From Macrococcus hajekii (lineage in GTDB: Bacteria; Bacillota; Bacilli; Staphylococcales; Staphylococcaceae): 64,000 nucleotides of DNA. Where the stretch lies: contig NZ_SCWE01000002.1 in assembly GCF_004359505.1 (NCBI RefSeq), positions 124,001-188,000 of the forward strand, written 5' to 3'. Shown piece by piece: positions 8,079 to 19,191 of the stretch. The first letter of the stretch is position 1. Every line of letters begins with the position of its first letter. The notes under the pieces were generated by a model, which saw nothing but the letters and a program-made list of their open reading frames with translations, ran no database searches and had not been told where the DNA came from. The position numbers and the translations under genes were made by a program.

Positions 8079-8922
8079 GGTCAGCCCTCCAGTCCTGATA
8101 CATCGCTGTGAAATCTTCCATCGTTAATGCCAGGCGCGGGAATTGAATCGCATGCTTCTCTTCGACAGCACGCTGCAGCTGAACGACTTTAGGGGGCATG
8201 AGGTTATACGGCGAGAGGTCCAGACTGAATATGACTTCAGGTGTCCCCTCCTCTACAATCGTCCCTTCGTGCAGCACGGTAATACGGTCCGCTGTCGCAG
8301 CCTGATCCATCTGGTGCGTGACGAGAATAATCGTCATGCCCGTCTCTTGGTGAATCGTATCGAACAGCTGCATGATTTCCTGCTGTCCACGCGGATCGAG
8401 ACCTGCTGTCGGTTCATCCAGTACTAGTATTTCAGGCTCCATCGCAAGGACACCTGCTATCGCAACGCGTCTCATCTGCCCGCCTGACAGATCAAAGGGT
8501 GAACGGTCCAGCAGTGAGGGGTCCAGCTGCAGCAAATCCATCAGTTTATAGGCTCTTGCTTCTGCTTCTACATGAGGGACACCGTAATTAAGCGGTCCAA
8601 ATATAATATCCTTCAGTACTGTCTCCTCGAACAGCTGCTGTTCTGCAAACTGGAAGACGATCCCCACACGCCTTCTGAGCGGTGCTAGATGCTTGTTCTT
8701 AGTCTTAGTGCTCACTATTAAGTCATCGAACTGTATAGACCCTTCAGTGGGCTTTAAGAGCCCGTTCAAATGCTGGATCAATGTCGATTTACCGGAACCA
8801 GTGTGTCCAATAACAGCATAATACGCACCCAGTTCGAGTGTGGTCGTAATGTCATAGAGCGCACGCACTTCAAATGGTGTGCCTTTTGAGTAGGCGAAGC
8901 CTGCATGTTGAAAATTAATCAT
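8071..8922 (-). CDS. ecfA2: ECF transporter ATPase EcfA2
   Basis: 283 aa ABC ATPase of the shared ECF module. Walker A GHTGSGKST (about 38-46), Q-loop VFQFAEQQLF, signature LSGGQMRRVAI, Walker B ILVLDEPTAGLD and switch His in VTHQMD are intact. The C-terminal extension with the L-x-L-T-MEDF stretch is typical of EcfA2 and binds EcfT. Overlaps ecfA1 by four bases and ecfT by eight. Confidence 0.95.
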   Translation of the reverse strand: MINFQHAGFAYSKGTPFEVRALYDITTTLELGAYYAVIGHTGSGKSTLIQHLNGLLKPTEGSIQFDDLIVSTKTKNKHLAPLRRRVGIVFQFAEQQLFEETVLKDIIFGPLNYGVPHVEAEARAYKLMDLLQLDPSLLDRSPFDLSGGQMRRVAIAGVLAMEPEILVLDEPTAGLDPRGQQEIMQLFDTIHQETGMTIILVTHQMDQAATADRITVLHEGTIVEEGTPEVIFSLDLSPYNLMPPKVVQLQRAVEEKHAIQFPRLALTMEDFTAMYQDWRADHA

Positions 8923-9710
8923 AAGTAAGTCAGCAGCTCCTCATCCTTCACAAATTTTGATTCACCTGTTATCAGCTGATACATCCGCATTGAGAACGGC
9001 AGAGGTAAACCGAGCGCCTGCAGTTCATCTCCTCGTTCAAATAAGTCTTGCGGAGTTCCCTGCATCAAGAGACGGCCTTGATGCATCACGAGCAGCCGGT
9101 CAGCTTCGACCGTCTCTTCCAAATCATGCGTAATCGCAATGACCGTGAGATTTAAGTCATGCTGCAGCTGGCGGATCACTGATAGCACTTCCCGCCGTCC
9201 TTCAGGGTCCAGCATGGCCGTCGCTTCGTCCAGAATGATAATATCCGGTCTCAGAGCAATAACGCCTGCAATGGCCACACGCTGCTTCTGACCACCTGAC
9301 AGATGATGCGGCTCATGCGTCTTCATATGATGCATCGAGACAGCATCCAGCACTGTGTCTACCCGTCTGTGCATCTCCTCATAGTCAATCCCATAATTCT
9401 CTAAGCCGAACGCGATATCATCTTCCACAGTGGCACCTACAAACTGATTGTCAGGATTCTGAAAGACCATACCGACCTTGCCGTGGATATCATAACTATT
9501 TACTTCGCTCACAGCCAGACTCTCTACAGTAATACGTCCTTCCTGCAGCGGCAGAATCGCACCGAGCAGTTTGACCAGTGTCGATTTACCTGAGCCGTTA
9601 TGCCCGACGATAGAGACCCATTCTCCTCGATTGATGGAGAAAGAGACATCTGTCAGTGCTGCTGTCTCCTGTTTCTCGTACTGGTAGCTGATATGACTCA
9701 CTTCAAGCAT
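8919..9710 (-). CDS. ecfA1: ECF transporter ATPase EcfA1
   Basis: 263 aa ABC ATPase pairing with EcfA2. Walker A GHNGSGKST, signature LSGGQKQRVAI, Walker B IIILDEATAMLD and ITHDLEE are present. The DEATAMLDP form of Walker B, with Ala in place of Pro, is characteristic of EcfA1. First gene of the ecfA1-ecfA2-ecfT-truA run; in S. aureus it directly follows rplQ, but here an extra gene (9838-10191) and terminators intervene, so it needs its own promoter. Confidence 0.95.
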   Translation of the reverse strand: MLEVSHISYQYEKQETAALTDVSFSINRGEWVSIVGHNGSGKSTLVKLLGAILPLQEGRITVESLAVSEVNSYDIHGKVGMVFQNPDNQFVGATVEDDIAFGLENYGIDYEEMHRRVDTVLDAVSMHHMKTHEPHHLSGGQKQRVAIAGVIALRPDIIILDEATAMLDPEGRREVLSVIRQLQHDLNLTVIAITHDLEETVEADRLLVMHQGRLLMQGTPQDLFERGDELQALGLPLPFSMRMYQLITGESKFVKDEELLTYL

Positions 9711-9731
9711 ACTCTTCCCCCCTTTCTCATT

Positions 9732-9740
9732 AGTATAGCA
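9732..9740 (-). promoter_or_regulatory. Candidate promoter of the ecfA1 operon
   Basis: Minus strand reads TGCTATACT, an extended -10, 22 bases before the ecfA1 ATG and downstream of the bidirectional terminator at 9797-9828. No clear -35 was found. Confidence 0.4.
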
Positions 9741-9796
9741 AATTCAAAACGCAAAAAAAGAGAAACATCTTGCAGTCTGCTATTCTTCATCTAATT

Positions 9797-9828
9797 AAAA
9801 AAACTCCCGAAATATCCGGAAGTTTTTA
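9797..9828. terminator. Bidirectional terminator between NTF2-like gene and ecfA1
   Basis: AAAAACT...AGTTTTT arms with an inner TCCG/CGGG stem and AT-rich loop, flanked by A and T runs on both sides. It starts ten bases after the stop codon at 9838. Confidence 0.75.
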
Positions 9829-9837
9829 TAGTGCCGT

Positions 9838-10191
9838 TTAATGATCTAACTCTGTCTCCATATGAATGCGAATCAGCTGCTGTCCAAGTGATGTCGGCGC
9901 GAATGTCAGAATGGTGAATGCTCTTTCCAGAACATTCTCCTCCTCATCTTCCCGCGTAATCGTAGAAGCTACAATCTCCTGATCCGCGCGATGAGCACGG
10001 TAATGCACATCGAACGTCCACTCCTGAAGCTGACTAAAACGGTCCTTGAAGATCTGGTTAACTCGTTCCATGTTATAAATAACAATATTATCATGACTTA
10101 CAAAAGTCGCATGCAATTCTGGTGCAAGTATTTCTTCAATCTGACTGAGATCCTGATTCTTCCATGCTGTTAACAATTTAACGTAAGCCAT
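9838..10191 (-). CDS. SnoaL/NTF2-like domain protein, function unknown
   Basis: 117 aa, a single NTF2-like cone-shaped alpha/beta domain by pattern: N-terminal helices with WKNQDLSQIEEILAPELHATF, then strands carrying FDVHYRAHR and LIRIHMETEL. Proteins of this fold are often small enzymes or ligand-binding domains; no catalytic set can be assigned. Start ATG 10191-10189 follows AGGGGGG with eight bases spacing. The gene interrupts the usual staphylococcal rplQ-ecfA1 junction, is flanked by terminators on both sides, and its leader carries two strong hairpins (10211-10320) that could switch its expression. Confidence 0.75.
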   Translation of the reverse strand: MAYVKLLTAWKNQDLSQIEEILAPELHATFVSHDNIVIYNMERVNQIFKDRFSQLQEWTFDVHYRAHRADQEIVASTITREDEEENVLERAFTILTFAPTSLGQQLIRIHMETELDH

Positions 10192-10210
10192 AATGCGAGC
10201 CCCCTATAAA

Positions 10211-10241
10211 AAAAGAATCCATACAAGTGAGTAGGATTCTG
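10211..10241 (-). terminator. Intrinsic terminator ending just before the NTF2-like gene's ribosome site
   Basis: Minus strand AGAATCC (10241-10235), 13-base loop, GGATTCT (10221-10215), then a continuous T run to 10209. The AGGGGGG ribosome site begins three bases after the run, so any transcript reaching this gene from upstream must read through it. Confidence 0.85.
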
Positions 10242-10256
10242 ATATGCCAAGAATGA

Positions 10257-10320
10257 AAAAAGCGCGCACTCTGCCACAGGAGTTCACGCATATGAATGTT
10301 CAATTGTGGCAGAATACTCT
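10257..10320 (-). terminator. Long 13-bp stem hairpin with U6, likely rplQ operon terminator or part of a switch
   Basis: Minus strand GTATTCTGCCACA (10318-10306) pairs with TGTGGCAGAGTGC (10279-10267), with two G-U pairs; a small TTCA/TGAA hairpin sits in the loop. GCGC and six T follow at 10262-10257. It lies about 90 bases after the rplQ stop. The 5' arm can alternatively pair with the next terminator (10242-10230), see findings. Confidence 0.65.
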
Positions 10321-10411
10321 GAGCTAGACAATATCTATGTGTGGTAAACATTATCGTTGCACTCATTTGCTTATAGTATGTGTGTAAGATAAGTGATCTC
10401 TATAAACCGGA

Positions 10412-10780
10412 TTATACTAATTCAATGATTACCATTTCTGAACCGTCTCCGCGACGTGGTCCAACTTTCATGATACGAGTGTATCCACCTTGACGCTCGT
10501 TATAGCGTGGTGCTACTTCATTGAATAATTTTTGTACTGCGAATTGAGTAGTGTCATCTTCATTAGTGATTTCAACACGGCGTAAGACTTGTGCTGCCTG
10601 ACGACGAGCATGTAAGTCCCCGCGTTTACCTAAAGTGATTAATTTCTCAACGATTTTACGTAATTCTTTTGCGCGAGCTTCAGTTGTTTCGATACGTTCG
10701 TTCACGATTAAAGATGTAGCTAAATCGCGTAACATCGCTTTACGTTGATCTGAAGTGCGGCCTAATTTTCTGTAACCCAT
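10412..10780 (-). CDS. rplQ: Large-subunit ribosomal protein L17 (bL17)
   Basis: 122 aa, normal for Gram-positive L17. Starts [20 protein letters not shown]; the [19 protein letters not shown] and C-terminal [19 protein letters not shown] signatures are clear. Last gene of the alpha operon, 18 bases downstream of rpoA. The 220 bases after it contain two strong hairpins. Confidence 0.98.
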   Translation of the reverse strand: MGYRKLGRTSDQRKAMLRDLATSLIVNERIETTEARAKELRKIVEKLITLGKRGDLHARRQAAQVLRRVEITNEDDTTQFAVQKLFNEVAPRYNERQGGYTRIMKVGPRRGDGSEMVIIELV

Positions 10781-10798
10781 GAATCGTACCTCCTTCTA

Positions 10799-11743
10799 CT
10801 AGTCTTCTTTTCTTAATCCAAGACCTAAGTCTTCGAGTTTAAACTTAACTTCTTCCAGTGATTTGCGTCCTAAGTTACGGACCTTCATCATGTCCGCCTC
10901 AGATTTATCTGCAAGTTCCTGTACAGAGTTAATGCCTGCACGTTTAAGGCAGTTATAAGAACGTACTGATAAGTCTAATTCTTCAATCGACATTTCAAGT
11001 ACTTTTTCTTTGTGATCTTCTTCTTTTTCAATCATGATTTCAGCGTTTTGTGCTTCATCTGTTAAGTTAACGAAGATGTTTAAGTGTTCAGTCATAATCT
11101 TAGCACCTAAAGAAACTGCTTCCTGTGGTGTTAATGATCCGTCTGTCCATACATCTAATGTTAATTTATCAAAATTCGTACTTTGACCTACACGTGTATT
11201 TTCAACTGTGTAGTTCACACGCTCAACCGGTGTATACAGTGAATCCACTGGAATGACACCAATTGGTAAATCACTCGTATTGTTATCTTCAGCTAAAGCA
11301 TAGCCACGACCTGCACTTGCGATTAAACGCATTTTCAGGTGTCCACCTTTAGATACAGTTGCGATTTTTAAATCTGGATTTAAAATCTCAACGTCGCTGT
11401 CATGCATGATATCTTTAGCAGTTACAACGCCTTCGTCTTTTACATCAATTTCAAGCACTTTATCTTCATCTGAGTAGATTTTAAGCGCAAGGCCTTTGAT
11501 GTTCATGATCATTGTTGTAACGTCTTCTACTACGTTCTCTACAGTAGAGAATTCGTGCAGAACGCCTTCGATTTCGATGTGTTTAACAGCCGCACCTGGT
11601 AATGAAGAAAGTAGGATACGACGCAAGGAGTTTCCTAAAGTTGTCCCATAACCACGTTCCAACGGTTCAACAACGAATTTACCGAATTTAGAATCTTCAC
11701 TGATTTCTATTGTCTCAATTCTAGGCTTTTCGATTTCAATCAT
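10799..11743 (-). CDS. rpoA: RNA polymerase alpha subunit
   Basis: 314 aa, standard length. N-terminal dimerisation/assembly domain (about 1-228) with [23 protein letters not shown]; linker rich in Glu/Lys; C-terminal domain (about 245-310) with two helix-hairpin-helix elements ([24 protein letters not shown]) that contact UP elements and activators. Position between rpsK and rplQ is universal in Firmicutes. GGAGG precedes the ATG. Confidence 0.98.
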   Translation of the reverse strand: MIEIEKPRIETIEISEDSKFGKFVVEPLERGYGTTLGNSLRRILLSSLPGAAVKHIEIEGVLHEFSTVENVVEDVTTMIMNIKGLALKIYSDEDKVLEIDVKDEGVVTAKDIMHDSDVEILNPDLKIATVSKGGHLKMRLIASAGRGYALAEDNNTSDLPIGVIPVDSLYTPVERVNYTVENTRVGQSTNFDKLTLDVWTDGSLTPQEAVSLGAKIMTEHLNIFVNLTDEAQNAEIMIEKEEDHKEKVLEMSIEELDLSVRSYNCLKRAGINSVQELADKSEADMMKVRNLGRKSLEEVKFKLEDLGLGLRKED

Positions 11744-11773
11744 TTATTTATCCTCCTTCAACAACGTCGAATA

Positions 11774-11802
11774 ATTATTTTTAGTGCTACTGCTATTGTA
11801 AA
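11774..11802 (-). promoter_or_regulatory. Candidate internal promoter upstream of rpoA
   Basis: In the 81 bases between rpsK and rpoA the minus strand has TTTACA (11802-11797), a 17-base spacer and AATAAT (11779-11774), 31 bases before the rpoA start. This would give rpoA-rplQ expression independent of the upstream ribosomal promoters. Prediction only. Confidence 0.45.
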
Positions 11803-11824
11803 TGAACTTGAGTACTAAGAAAAA

Positions 11825-12214
11825 TTATACGCGACGACGTTTGGGTGGACGACAACCGTTGTGAGGAACTGGTGTAACGTCTTTAATAGCAGTGATTTCA
11901 AGACCAGCTGATTGTAAAGCACGGATTGCTGCTTCACGACCTGCACCAGGTCCTTTAACTGTTACTTCAACATTTTTTAAACCGTGTTCCATCGCTGCTT
12001 TAGAAGCAGTTTCTGAAGCCATTTGTGCTGCGAATGGAGTAGATTTACGAGAACCTCTGAAACCTAACGCACCAGCTGATGACCAAGATAAAGCATTACC
12101 GAATTCGTCAGTGATAGTGACGATTGTATTGTTGAATGTTGAACGGATGTGAGCTACACCGTTTTCAATATTCTTTTTAACTCTACGTTTACGAGATACT
12201 TGTTTACGAGCCAT
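11825..12214 (-). CDS. rpsK: Small-subunit ribosomal protein S11 (uS11)
   Basis: 129 aa. Starts [21 protein letters not shown] and ends with the family signature [18 protein letters not shown], which lies near the mRNA exit channel of the 30S platform. Central [20 protein letters not shown] is conserved. 22 bases downstream of rpsM in the alpha operon. Confidence 0.98.
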   Translation of the reverse strand: MARKQVSRKRRVKKNIENGVAHIRSTFNNTIVTITDEFGNALSWSSAGALGFRGSRKSTPFAAQMASETASKAAMEHGLKNVEVTVKGPGAGREAAIRALQSAGLEITAIKDVTPVPHNGCRPPKRRRV

Positions 12215-12236
12215 TTATGTTTCACTCCTTTACTTA

Positions 12237-12602
12237 TTATTTCTTTTTGTTAGCTACAGTTTTAACTGGGCCTTTACGAGTACGTGCATTGTTTTTAGTG
12301 TTTTGACCACGAACTGGTAAACCACGACGGTGACGGATACCTCTGTATGAAGAAATCTCCATCAGACGTTTGATGTTTAAGTTTCTTTCACGACGAAGGT
12401 CACCTTCAACTTTGTAACCATCAACTGTTTCACGGATTTTGTTTAATTCATCTTCTGTTAAGTCGCGCACACGTGTATCTTCAGAAATTCCAGCTTCTGA
12501 AAGAATTTTTTGTGCGGAAGTTTTACCGATACCATAAATGTAAGTCAACGCAATTACAACGCGTTTCTCACGAGGGATATCTACACCTGCGATACGTGCC
12601 AT
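12237..12602 (-). CDS. rpsM: Small-subunit ribosomal protein S13 (uS13)
   Basis: 121 aa. Starts [26 protein letters not shown]; contains [17 protein letters not shown] and the basic C-terminal tail [14 protein letters not shown] that reaches tRNA and the 30S head. GGAGG-type site (rc of 12611-12616) precedes the ATG. Follows rpmJ by 18 bases. Confidence 0.98.
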   Translation of the reverse strand: MARIAGVDIPREKRVVIALTYIYGIGKTSAQKILSEAGISEDTRVRDLTEDELNKIRETVDGYKVEGDLRRERNLNIKRLMEISSYRGIRHRRGLPVRGQNTKNNARTRKGPVKTVANKKK

Positions 12603-12620
12603 TTATAGTGCACCTCCATT

Positions 12621-12746
<126 letters not shown>

Positions 12747-12766
12747 CTATTTATGATGGAGTTCGT

Positions 12767-12985
12767 TTATTTGAAACGATACGTGATGCGTCCACGAGTA
12801 AGATCATATGGACTCATTTCCACTGTTACTTTGTCGCCAGGAAGAATACGGATATAGTTCATACGAATTTTACCACTTACATGTGCTAAAATCTCATGTC
12901 CATTTTCGAGTTCTACTTTAAACATTGCGTTCGGTAAAGTATCAAGTACTGTACCTTCTAATTCAATAACATCTTGCTTAGCCAT
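12767..12985 (-). CDS. infA: Translation initiation factor IF-1
   Basis: 72 aa S1-type OB fold that occupies the 30S A site during initiation. Starts [20 protein letters not shown] and ends [11 protein letters not shown], the full family length. I use the ATG at 12985; the open frame runs 13 codons further upstream, but GGGGG lies nine bases before this ATG and the protein begins exactly as in relatives. Confidence 0.98.
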   Translation of the reverse strand: MAKQDVIELEGTVLDTLPNAMFKVELENGHEILAHVSGKIRMNYIRILPGDKVTVEMSPYDLTRGRITYRFK

Positions 12986-13173
12986 TATCATTTGCCCCCT
13001 TTTTTTAAGTTTCAAGACAGTCAATATACATTGTCAACTCATCTATTATAAATGATTCATTGTCATAAATCTATCGACTTGTTTGGACTTTAGGTGAGGA
13101 TAACGTCTTATCACAATGATCGATTTTGGAACATTAAAAGTATCTTCACCCGGAGGCGAAACGGTATTATGAA
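12986..13173 (-). promoter_or_regulatory. adk-infA intergenic region with candidate infA promoter
   Basis: 188 bases without a gene. On the minus strand TATAAT (13050-13045) is preceded by a 17-base spacer and TAGATT (13073-13068), a weak -35. A small hairpin GATAA/TTATC lies near 13098-13111. In Bacillus the map gene sits here; it is absent. I see no other feature. Confidence 0.4.
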
Positions 13174-13833
<660 letters not shown>

Positions 13834-13836
13834 CTA

Positions 13837-15126
13837 CTAACGTCTTCTGAAACCTCTATATTCACGTTGATTAAGCTGTGCTTTTAATTGAGCCATTGTT
13901 TCAAGTGCTACACCGATAACGATCAGTAAACTTGTTCCACCAATACGTAGTGATTGAGGTAAGTTCATGAATGACGTTGCGATCAGCGGCAGTATTGAGA
14001 TAGCTGCCAAGAACAACGAACCTACAAAAGTTAAGCGATACAGGACACGCGTGATATAGTCCTGAGTTGATTTACCAGGACGAATACCTGGTACATAACT
14101 GCCTTGCTTTCTTAAGTTCTCAGCCATCTGTTCAGGATTAACCTGTACAAATGCGTAGAAGTAAGAGAAAGCAATAATCAGTAATACATAGATGACCATG
14201 CCAACTCCATGCGTTGGATCTGCATAAGTGGCAATGTTCTGTGCCCATTCCTGTTTAGGAAAGAACAGTGTCAGTGTCTTCGGTAACATGAAGAATGCCA
14301 TAGCGAAGATAACTGGAATGACCCCAGCTGCATTAACCTTCATAGGAAGGAATGTCGCTTGAGGTGCTAGACGATTGCCTGTTTGACGTTTAGCATATTG
14401 AATCGGAATTTTTCGTACTGCCTGCAGTACGAACACCGCACCCGCTGTTAATAAAATCATACCTACAAGTAAGCCAATTGCTTTCAGGAATGCCATTGTT
14501 GTATCATCGGCACCAACGAAACTCTGTTGATAAAACTGTCCAAGTGCTGTAGGAATCGCAGATAAAATACCAGCGAAGATCAGCATGGATATACCATTAC
14601 CTACTCCGTATACGGTGATCTGTTCACCTAACCACACTAAGAATGCAGTTCCTGCTGTTAAAACAAGCGCAATCAACAAGAAGTTCCAGATTGATGTATT
14701 ATCGATTAACTGGCCTCCAAGCATATTGTTAAAGCTATAACTCATTCCCAGACCTTGAATGAAAGCAAGGATGATAGTGAAGTAACGTGTCACTTGTGTG
14801 ATTTTCTTACGTCCTACTTCTCCTTGTTTTGACCATTCAGTCAGTTTGGGTACAACATCCATCTGCAGCAGCTGCATGACGATTGATGCTGTGATATAAG
14901 GCATTATCCCCATTGCAAGAATAGAGAAGTTCTTCAGTGCGCCCCCACCGAATGTGTTGAATAAATCAGTCACACCGGTATTCGCCTGAGTTTCAAACGC
15001 TTCGGGGTTCACACCTGGAACCGGAATATAAGTTCCGATTTTAAAGATTAATAACATTGCGAGTGTAAACAATATCTTGCTACGAACTTCTTTAGTTGTA
15101 AAGAAATTCTTGAGTGTCTCAAACAT
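13837..15126 (-). CDS. secY: Protein translocase channel subunit SecY
   Basis: 429 aa, about ten transmembrane helices. Central pore protein of the Sec translocon. Starts [19 protein letters not shown]; plug region [19 protein letters not shown] (about 50-68); cytoplasmic C-terminal loop with [13 protein letters not shown] that binds the ribosome and SecA. Its start overlaps the rplO stop by one base (TAATG), so translation is probably coupled. This is the housekeeping SecY, not the accessory SecY2. Confidence 0.97.
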   Translation of the reverse strand: MFETLKNFFTTKEVRSKILFTLAMLLIFKIGTYIPVPGVNPEAFETQANTGVTDLFNTFGGGALKNFSILAMGIMPYITASIVMQLLQMDVVPKLTEWSKQGEVGRKKITQVTRYFTIILAFIQGLGMSYSFNNMLGGQLIDNTSIWNFLLIALVLTAGTAFLVWLGEQITVYGVGNGISMLIFAGILSAIPTALGQFYQQSFVGADDTTMAFLKAIGLLVGMILLTAGAVFVLQAVRKIPIQYAKRQTGNRLAPQATFLPMKVNAAGVIPVIFAMAFFMLPKTLTLFFPKQEWAQNIATYADPTHGVGMVIYVLLIIAFSYFYAFVQVNPEQMAENLRKQGSYVPGIRPGKSTQDYITRVLYRLTFVGSLFLAAISILPLIATSFMNLPQSLRIGGTSLLIVIGVALETMAQLKAQLNQREYRGFRRR

Positions 15127-15566
15127 TAGATCACCTCGTGAGTTCCGCCCTTACTTTCAATTGCTTCAATTGCTGAAGCTGAGAATTTATGAGCTTTTAC
15201 TGTAAGCTTTTTAGATAGTTCACCGTTACCAAGAATTTTGATTCCTGATTTTTCGTTACTGACCACACCAGTTTCAAGTAATAAAGCTGGCGTTACTTCA
15301 GTACCTTCTTCGAAACGATCTAATTCGCTTACGTTAACGATAGCATATTCTTTACGGTTAATGTTAGTAAAACCACGTTTAGGAAGACGACGGAATAATG
15401 GTAATTGACCACCTTCGAAGCCTAATCTTACGCCACCGCCTGAACGAGAGTTCTGACCACCATGTCCACGTCCACTTGTTTTACCGTTACCTGAAGCCAT
15501 ACCACGGCCGACACGGTTACGTTCTTTACGAGCACCTTCAACAGGTTTCATCTCATGTAATTTCAT
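15126..15566 (-). CDS. rplO: Large-subunit ribosomal protein L15 (uL15)
   Basis: 146 aa. Starts [22 protein letters not shown]; the Gly/Arg-rich extension [20 protein letters not shown] threads into 23S rRNA in known structures. The C-terminal globular domain ends [18 protein letters not shown]. Between rpmD and secY in the spc operon. Confidence 0.98.
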   Translation of the reverse strand: MKLHEMKPVEGARKERNRVGRGMASGNGKTSGRGHGGQNSRSGGGVRLGFEGGQLPLFRRLPKRGFTNINRKEYAIVNVSELDRFEEGTEVTPALLLETGVVSNEKSGIKILGNGELSKKLTVKAHKFSASAIEAIESKGGTHEVI

Positions 15567-15595
15567 TACGGCACCTCCTTAATTGATAATCTTAA

Positions 15596-15775
15596 TTATA
15601 CTTCTTTAACTGTCACTAAGTGACTTACTTTATTGATTTGCCCACGAATCGCAGGGTTGTCATCAACTTCAACTGTCTGATGCATTTTTTTGAGACCTAA
15701 AGCAGCAACAGTCTTACGTTGTGTTTCAGGACGACCGATGATACTACGAGTGAGGGAAATTTGTAATTTAGCCAT
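15596..15775 (-). CDS. rpmD: Large-subunit ribosomal protein L30 (uL30)
   Basis: 59 aa: begins [20 protein letters not shown] and ends [15 protein letters not shown]. Complete ferredoxin-like fold of the short bacterial L30. GGAGG lies before the ATG at 15775, and it starts 13 bases after the rpsE stop codon. Confidence 0.97.
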   Translation of the reverse strand: MAKLQISLTRSIIGRPETQRKTVAALGLKKMHQTVEVDDNPAIRGQINKVSHLVTVKEV

Positions 15776-15788
15776 TTGTATGCCCTCC

Positions 15789-16286
15789 TTAATTTAATAG
15801 TTCTTCGACTGTTTTACCACGTAATTGTGCTACTTCTTCAGCCACTTTAAGTTCTTTTAATCCTTCAACTGTCGCGCGAACCATGTTGATTGGTGTGTTT
15901 GAACCTAATGATTTAGATAAGATATCAGTGATACCTGCAAGTTCAAGTACGGCACGAACTGGTCCACCAGCGATAACACCTGTACCAGGTGCAGCAGGTT
16001 TAATTAATACGCTACCCGCACCGAAACGACCTGTTACTTGGTGAGGTGTAGTACCTTCAACACGAGGAACAGTGATTAAGTTTTTCTTTGCATCTTCGAT
16101 CGCTTTTTTGATTGCTTCTGGTACTTCTTGTGCTTTACCAGTACCGAAACCAACGCGGCCTTTTTTATCTCCAACGACTACAAGTGCAGTGAAACGCATA
16201 CGACGTCCACCCTTAACTACTTTAGAAACACGGTTAATTGTAACTACGCGTTCTTCAAATTCTTTTACTTCTCTTTCACGACGCAT
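15789..16286 (-). CDS. rpsE: Small-subunit ribosomal protein S5 (uS5)
   Basis: 165 aa. N-terminal double-stranded-RNA-binding domain ([24 protein letters not shown]), where spectinomycin-resistance changes map in relatives, here with the usual VVKGGRR loop. C-terminal domain with [17 protein letters not shown] helix. Between rplR and rpmD. Confidence 0.98.
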   Translation of the reverse strand: MRREREVKEFEERVVTINRVSKVVKGGRRMRFTALVVVGDKKGRVGFGTGKAQEVPEAIKKAIEDAKKNLITVPRVEGTTPHQVTGRFGAGSVLIKPAAPGTGVIAGGPVRAVLELAGITDILSKSLGSNTPINMVRATVEGLKELKVAEEVAQLRGKTVEELLN

Positions 16287-16304
16287 TAAGTATACCTCCT
16301 TTTA

Positions 16305-16661
16305 TTAAAATTGAAGTCCGTTTTCACGAGCTGCTTCAGCGAGCGCTTGAACACGTCCGTGGTATAAGTAACCTCCGCGGTCGAACACGACTGCTGTGAT
16401 TCCTTTTTCTACGGCTGCTTTAGCGACTGCTTCGCCCACTTTTTTAGCTGCTTCTACATTTGATCCTGCATCTAATCCTAATGTTTGAGTAGATGCTTGT
16501 GCAATCGTAACGCCTTGTGCGTCATCAATTACTTGAGCATAGATATGTTTATTAGAACGGTATACGTTTAAACGTGGACGTTCAGTTGTACCAGCTAATT
16601 TGCTACGTACACGAGCATGTCTTTTTAAACGTACTTTGTTCTTATCGATTTTAGCGATCAT
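16305..16661 (-). CDS. rplR: Large-subunit ribosomal protein L18 (uL18)
   Basis: 118 aa. Starts [21 protein letters not shown]; basic N-terminal tail plus globular domain ending with [24 protein letters not shown], the 5S-rRNA-binding signature. 18 bases upstream of rpsE. Confidence 0.98.
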   Translation of the reverse strand: MIAKIDKNKVRLKRHARVRSKLAGTTERPRLNVYRSNKHIYAQVIDDAQGVTIAQASTQTLGLDAGSNVEAAKKVGEAVAKAAVEKGITAVVFDRGGYLYHGRVQALAEAARENGLQF

Positions 16662-16685
16662 TTAAATACTCCTTTCTTAAGTTAA

Positions 16686-17222
16686 TTACTTACCAGTTTT
16701 ACCTTCTTTACGACGAACATATTCGCCTTCGTAACGGATACCTTTACCTTTGTAAGGTTCTGGTGGACGAGTAGCACGAATTGTTGAAGCAATCGCACCT
16801 ACGCGCTCTTTTGAGATACCTTCAACTTTAACGCTTGTGTTTTTCTCAACAGATAATGTGATACCGTCTTCTGCAACGATTTCAACTGGGTGAGAGTAAC
16901 CAACGTTAAGAATTAAGTTTTTGCCTTGCATTTGAGCACGGTAACCAACCCCGATTAACTCAAGTTTCTTTTCAAATCCTTTAGCAACACCTTCAACCAT
17001 GTTTGCGAGTAACGCACGAGTAGTACCATGAATTGTTTTGTGTGCTTTAGACTCAGAAGGACGCACTACTTCTAAAGTGTTCTCTTCTAAGTTGAATGTC
17101 ATATCTTCGTTAAATGTTCTTGTTAATTCACCTTTAGGACCCTTAACTGTTACTGTGTGTCCATCGATCTTGATTTCTACACCAGCAGGGATGTCAATAA
17201 TTTTCTTACCAACACGACTCAT
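16686..17222 (-). CDS. rplF: Large-subunit ribosomal protein L6 (uL6)
   Basis: 178 aa with two repeated domains. Starts [22 protein letters not shown]-terminal signature [20 protein letters not shown] contacts the factor-binding site (sarcin-ricin loop). AGGAGG-type site before the ATG. Follows rpsH by 29 bases. Confidence 0.98.
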   Translation of the reverse strand: MSRVGKKIIDIPAGVEIKIDGHTVTVKGPKGELTRTFNEDMTFNLEENTLEVVRPSESKAHKTIHGTTRALLANMVEGVAKGFEKKLELIGVGYRAQMQGKNLILNVGYSHPVEIVAEDGITLSVEKNTSVKVEGISKERVGAIASTIRATRPPEPYKGKGIRYEGEYVRRKEGKTGK

Positions 17223-17251
17223 CTGTCGGCACCTCCTTCTTTAATTAATTC

Positions 17252-17650
17252 TTACCAGATGTAAGCTAATACTTCTCCACCGATGTTACGTTGACGCGCT
17301 TCTTTATCAGTTAAAACACCTTCAGAAGTTGAAACTAATGCGATACCTAAACCATTTAATACTTTAGGAAGCTCATCAGCTTTTGCGTATACACGTAAAC
17401 CAGGTTTAGAGATACGTTTTAAACCAGTGATAACACGCTCGTTGTTAGAACCATATTTAAGAAACATACGGATAACACCTTGCTTATCATCTTCGATATA
17501 TTCTACGCTTTTCACGAAACCTTCTTTTTTAAGGATTTCAGCGATTTCTTTTTTAATGTTTGATGCAGGGAACTCTAATTTCTCGTGACGAACCATGTTA
17601 GCGTTACGCACGCGAGTTAGCATATCTGCGATTGGATCTGACATTGTCAT
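17252..17650 (-). CDS. rpsH: Small-subunit ribosomal protein S8 (uS8)
   Basis: 132 aa. Starts [20 protein letters not shown] and ends [15 protein letters not shown], both family signatures. The first Met is kept because GGAGG lies before it and staphylococcal S8 has the same MTMSD start. Central assembly protein of the 30S platform; in other bacteria it regulates the spc operon. Confidence 0.98.
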   Translation of the reverse strand: MTMSDPIADMLTRVRNANMVRHEKLEFPASNIKKEIAEILKKEGFVKSVEYIEDDKQGVIRMFLKYGSNNERVITGLKRISKPGLRVYAKADELPKVLNGLGIALVSTSEGVLTDKEARQRNIGGEVLAYIW

Positions 17651-17679
17651 TAAAATATCCTCCTTTCAACTCTTTAATT

Positions 17680-17871
<192 letters not shown>

Positions 17872-17894
17872 TTAGCCTCCTATTAGATTAGAGA

Positions 17895-18434
17895 TTACTT
17901 TTGAAATGGCATACCGAATTGAGTTAACAATTCACGAGCTTCCTCGTCAGTGTTAGCCGTTGTAACGATAACGATATCCATTCCTCGTACTTTACTTACT
18001 TTATCATAGTCAATTTCAGGGAAAATTAATTGTTCTTTCACACCTAGTGTGTAGTTACCACGGCCATCAAACGCTTTGTTTGAGATACCACGGAAGTCAC
18101 GTACACGAGGTAATGATACGTTAACTAATTTGTCGAAGAATTCGTACATTCTTTCGCCACGTAATGTTACTTTAGCACCGATCGGCATACCTTCACGTAA
18201 ACGGAAAGTCGCGATAGATTTTTTAGCTTTAGTAACCATTGGTTTTTGACCAGTGATTGCTTGAAGTTCTTCAACTGCAGTATCTAATACTTTAGAGTTT
18301 TGAACAGCATCACCGATACCCATATTCACAACGATTTTATCGATTTTTGGTACTTCCATTACTGATGAGTAGTTAAACTTTTTCATCAATTCAGGTGTAA
18401 TTTCATTATTGAACTTTTCTTTTAAACGAGTCAA
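17895..18434 (-). CDS. rplE: Large-subunit ribosomal protein L5 (uL5)
   Basis: 179 aa. Starts [20 protein letters not shown]; contains [21 protein letters not shown] and the C-terminal [12 protein letters not shown] signature. Binds 5S rRNA and contacts P-site tRNA. 24 bases after rplX. Confidence 0.98.
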   Translation of the reverse strand: MTRLKEKFNNEITPELMKKFNYSSVMEVPKIDKIVVNMGIGDAVQNSKVLDTAVEELQAITGQKPMVTKAKKSIATFRLREGMPIGAKVTLRGERMYEFFDKLVNVSLPRVRDFRGISNKAFDGRGNYTLGVKEQLIFPEIDYDKVSKVRGMDIVIVTTANTDEEARELLTQFGMPFQK

Positions 18435-18458
18435 AGTGAGAACCTCCTTCCAAGATTA

Positions 18459-18764
18459 TTAAATGATTTCTCCAGACTTCTTCGCAACACGAACTTTTTT
18501 ACCGTCTTCTACTTTGTAGCCGACACGTGTTGGTTTGTTCGTTTTAGGATCCAGTAACATTACGTTAGAAACGTGAATCGCAGCTTCGCGCTCTTCGATT
18601 CCGCCTTCTGGATTCATTTGTGTTGGTTTTTGGTGTTTTTTGATGATGTTAACACCTTCAACTACAACGCGATCTTTTTTAGGAAGTGCTTCAATTACAG
18701 TTCCTGTTTTACCTTTATCTTTACCTGTGATAACGATAACTTTGTCGCCTTTTTTCACATGCAT
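18459..18764 (-). CDS. rplX: Large-subunit ribosomal protein L24 (uL24)
   Basis: 101 aa, slightly shorter than the usual 103-105 because it begins [19 protein letters not shown] without the few N-terminal residues of some relatives; GGAGGTG stands in front of this ATG. KOW motif near residues 4-31. Early assembly initiator protein of the 50S. Confidence 0.97.
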   Translation of the reverse strand: MHVKKGDKVIVITGKDKGKTGTVIEALPKKDRVVVEGVNIIKKHQKPTQMNPEGGIEEREAAIHVSNVMLLDPKTNKPTRVGYKVEDGKKVRVAKKSGEII

Positions 18765-18793
18765 GTCGGGACACCTCCTCTTTCTCTATATTA

Positions 18794-19177
<384 letters not shown>

Positions 19178-19191
19178 TTATCTATTAATAA

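Noticed and set aside
10178-10366. 62-aa minus-strand frame upstream of the NTF2-like gene
   Set aside because: Runs through two terminator hairpins, overlaps the gene start, and has no ribosome site.
10192-10411. T-box leader or known riboswitch class
   Set aside because: No T-box core (TGGNACCGCG type) or other known aptamer consensus was found; kept only as an unclassified candidate.
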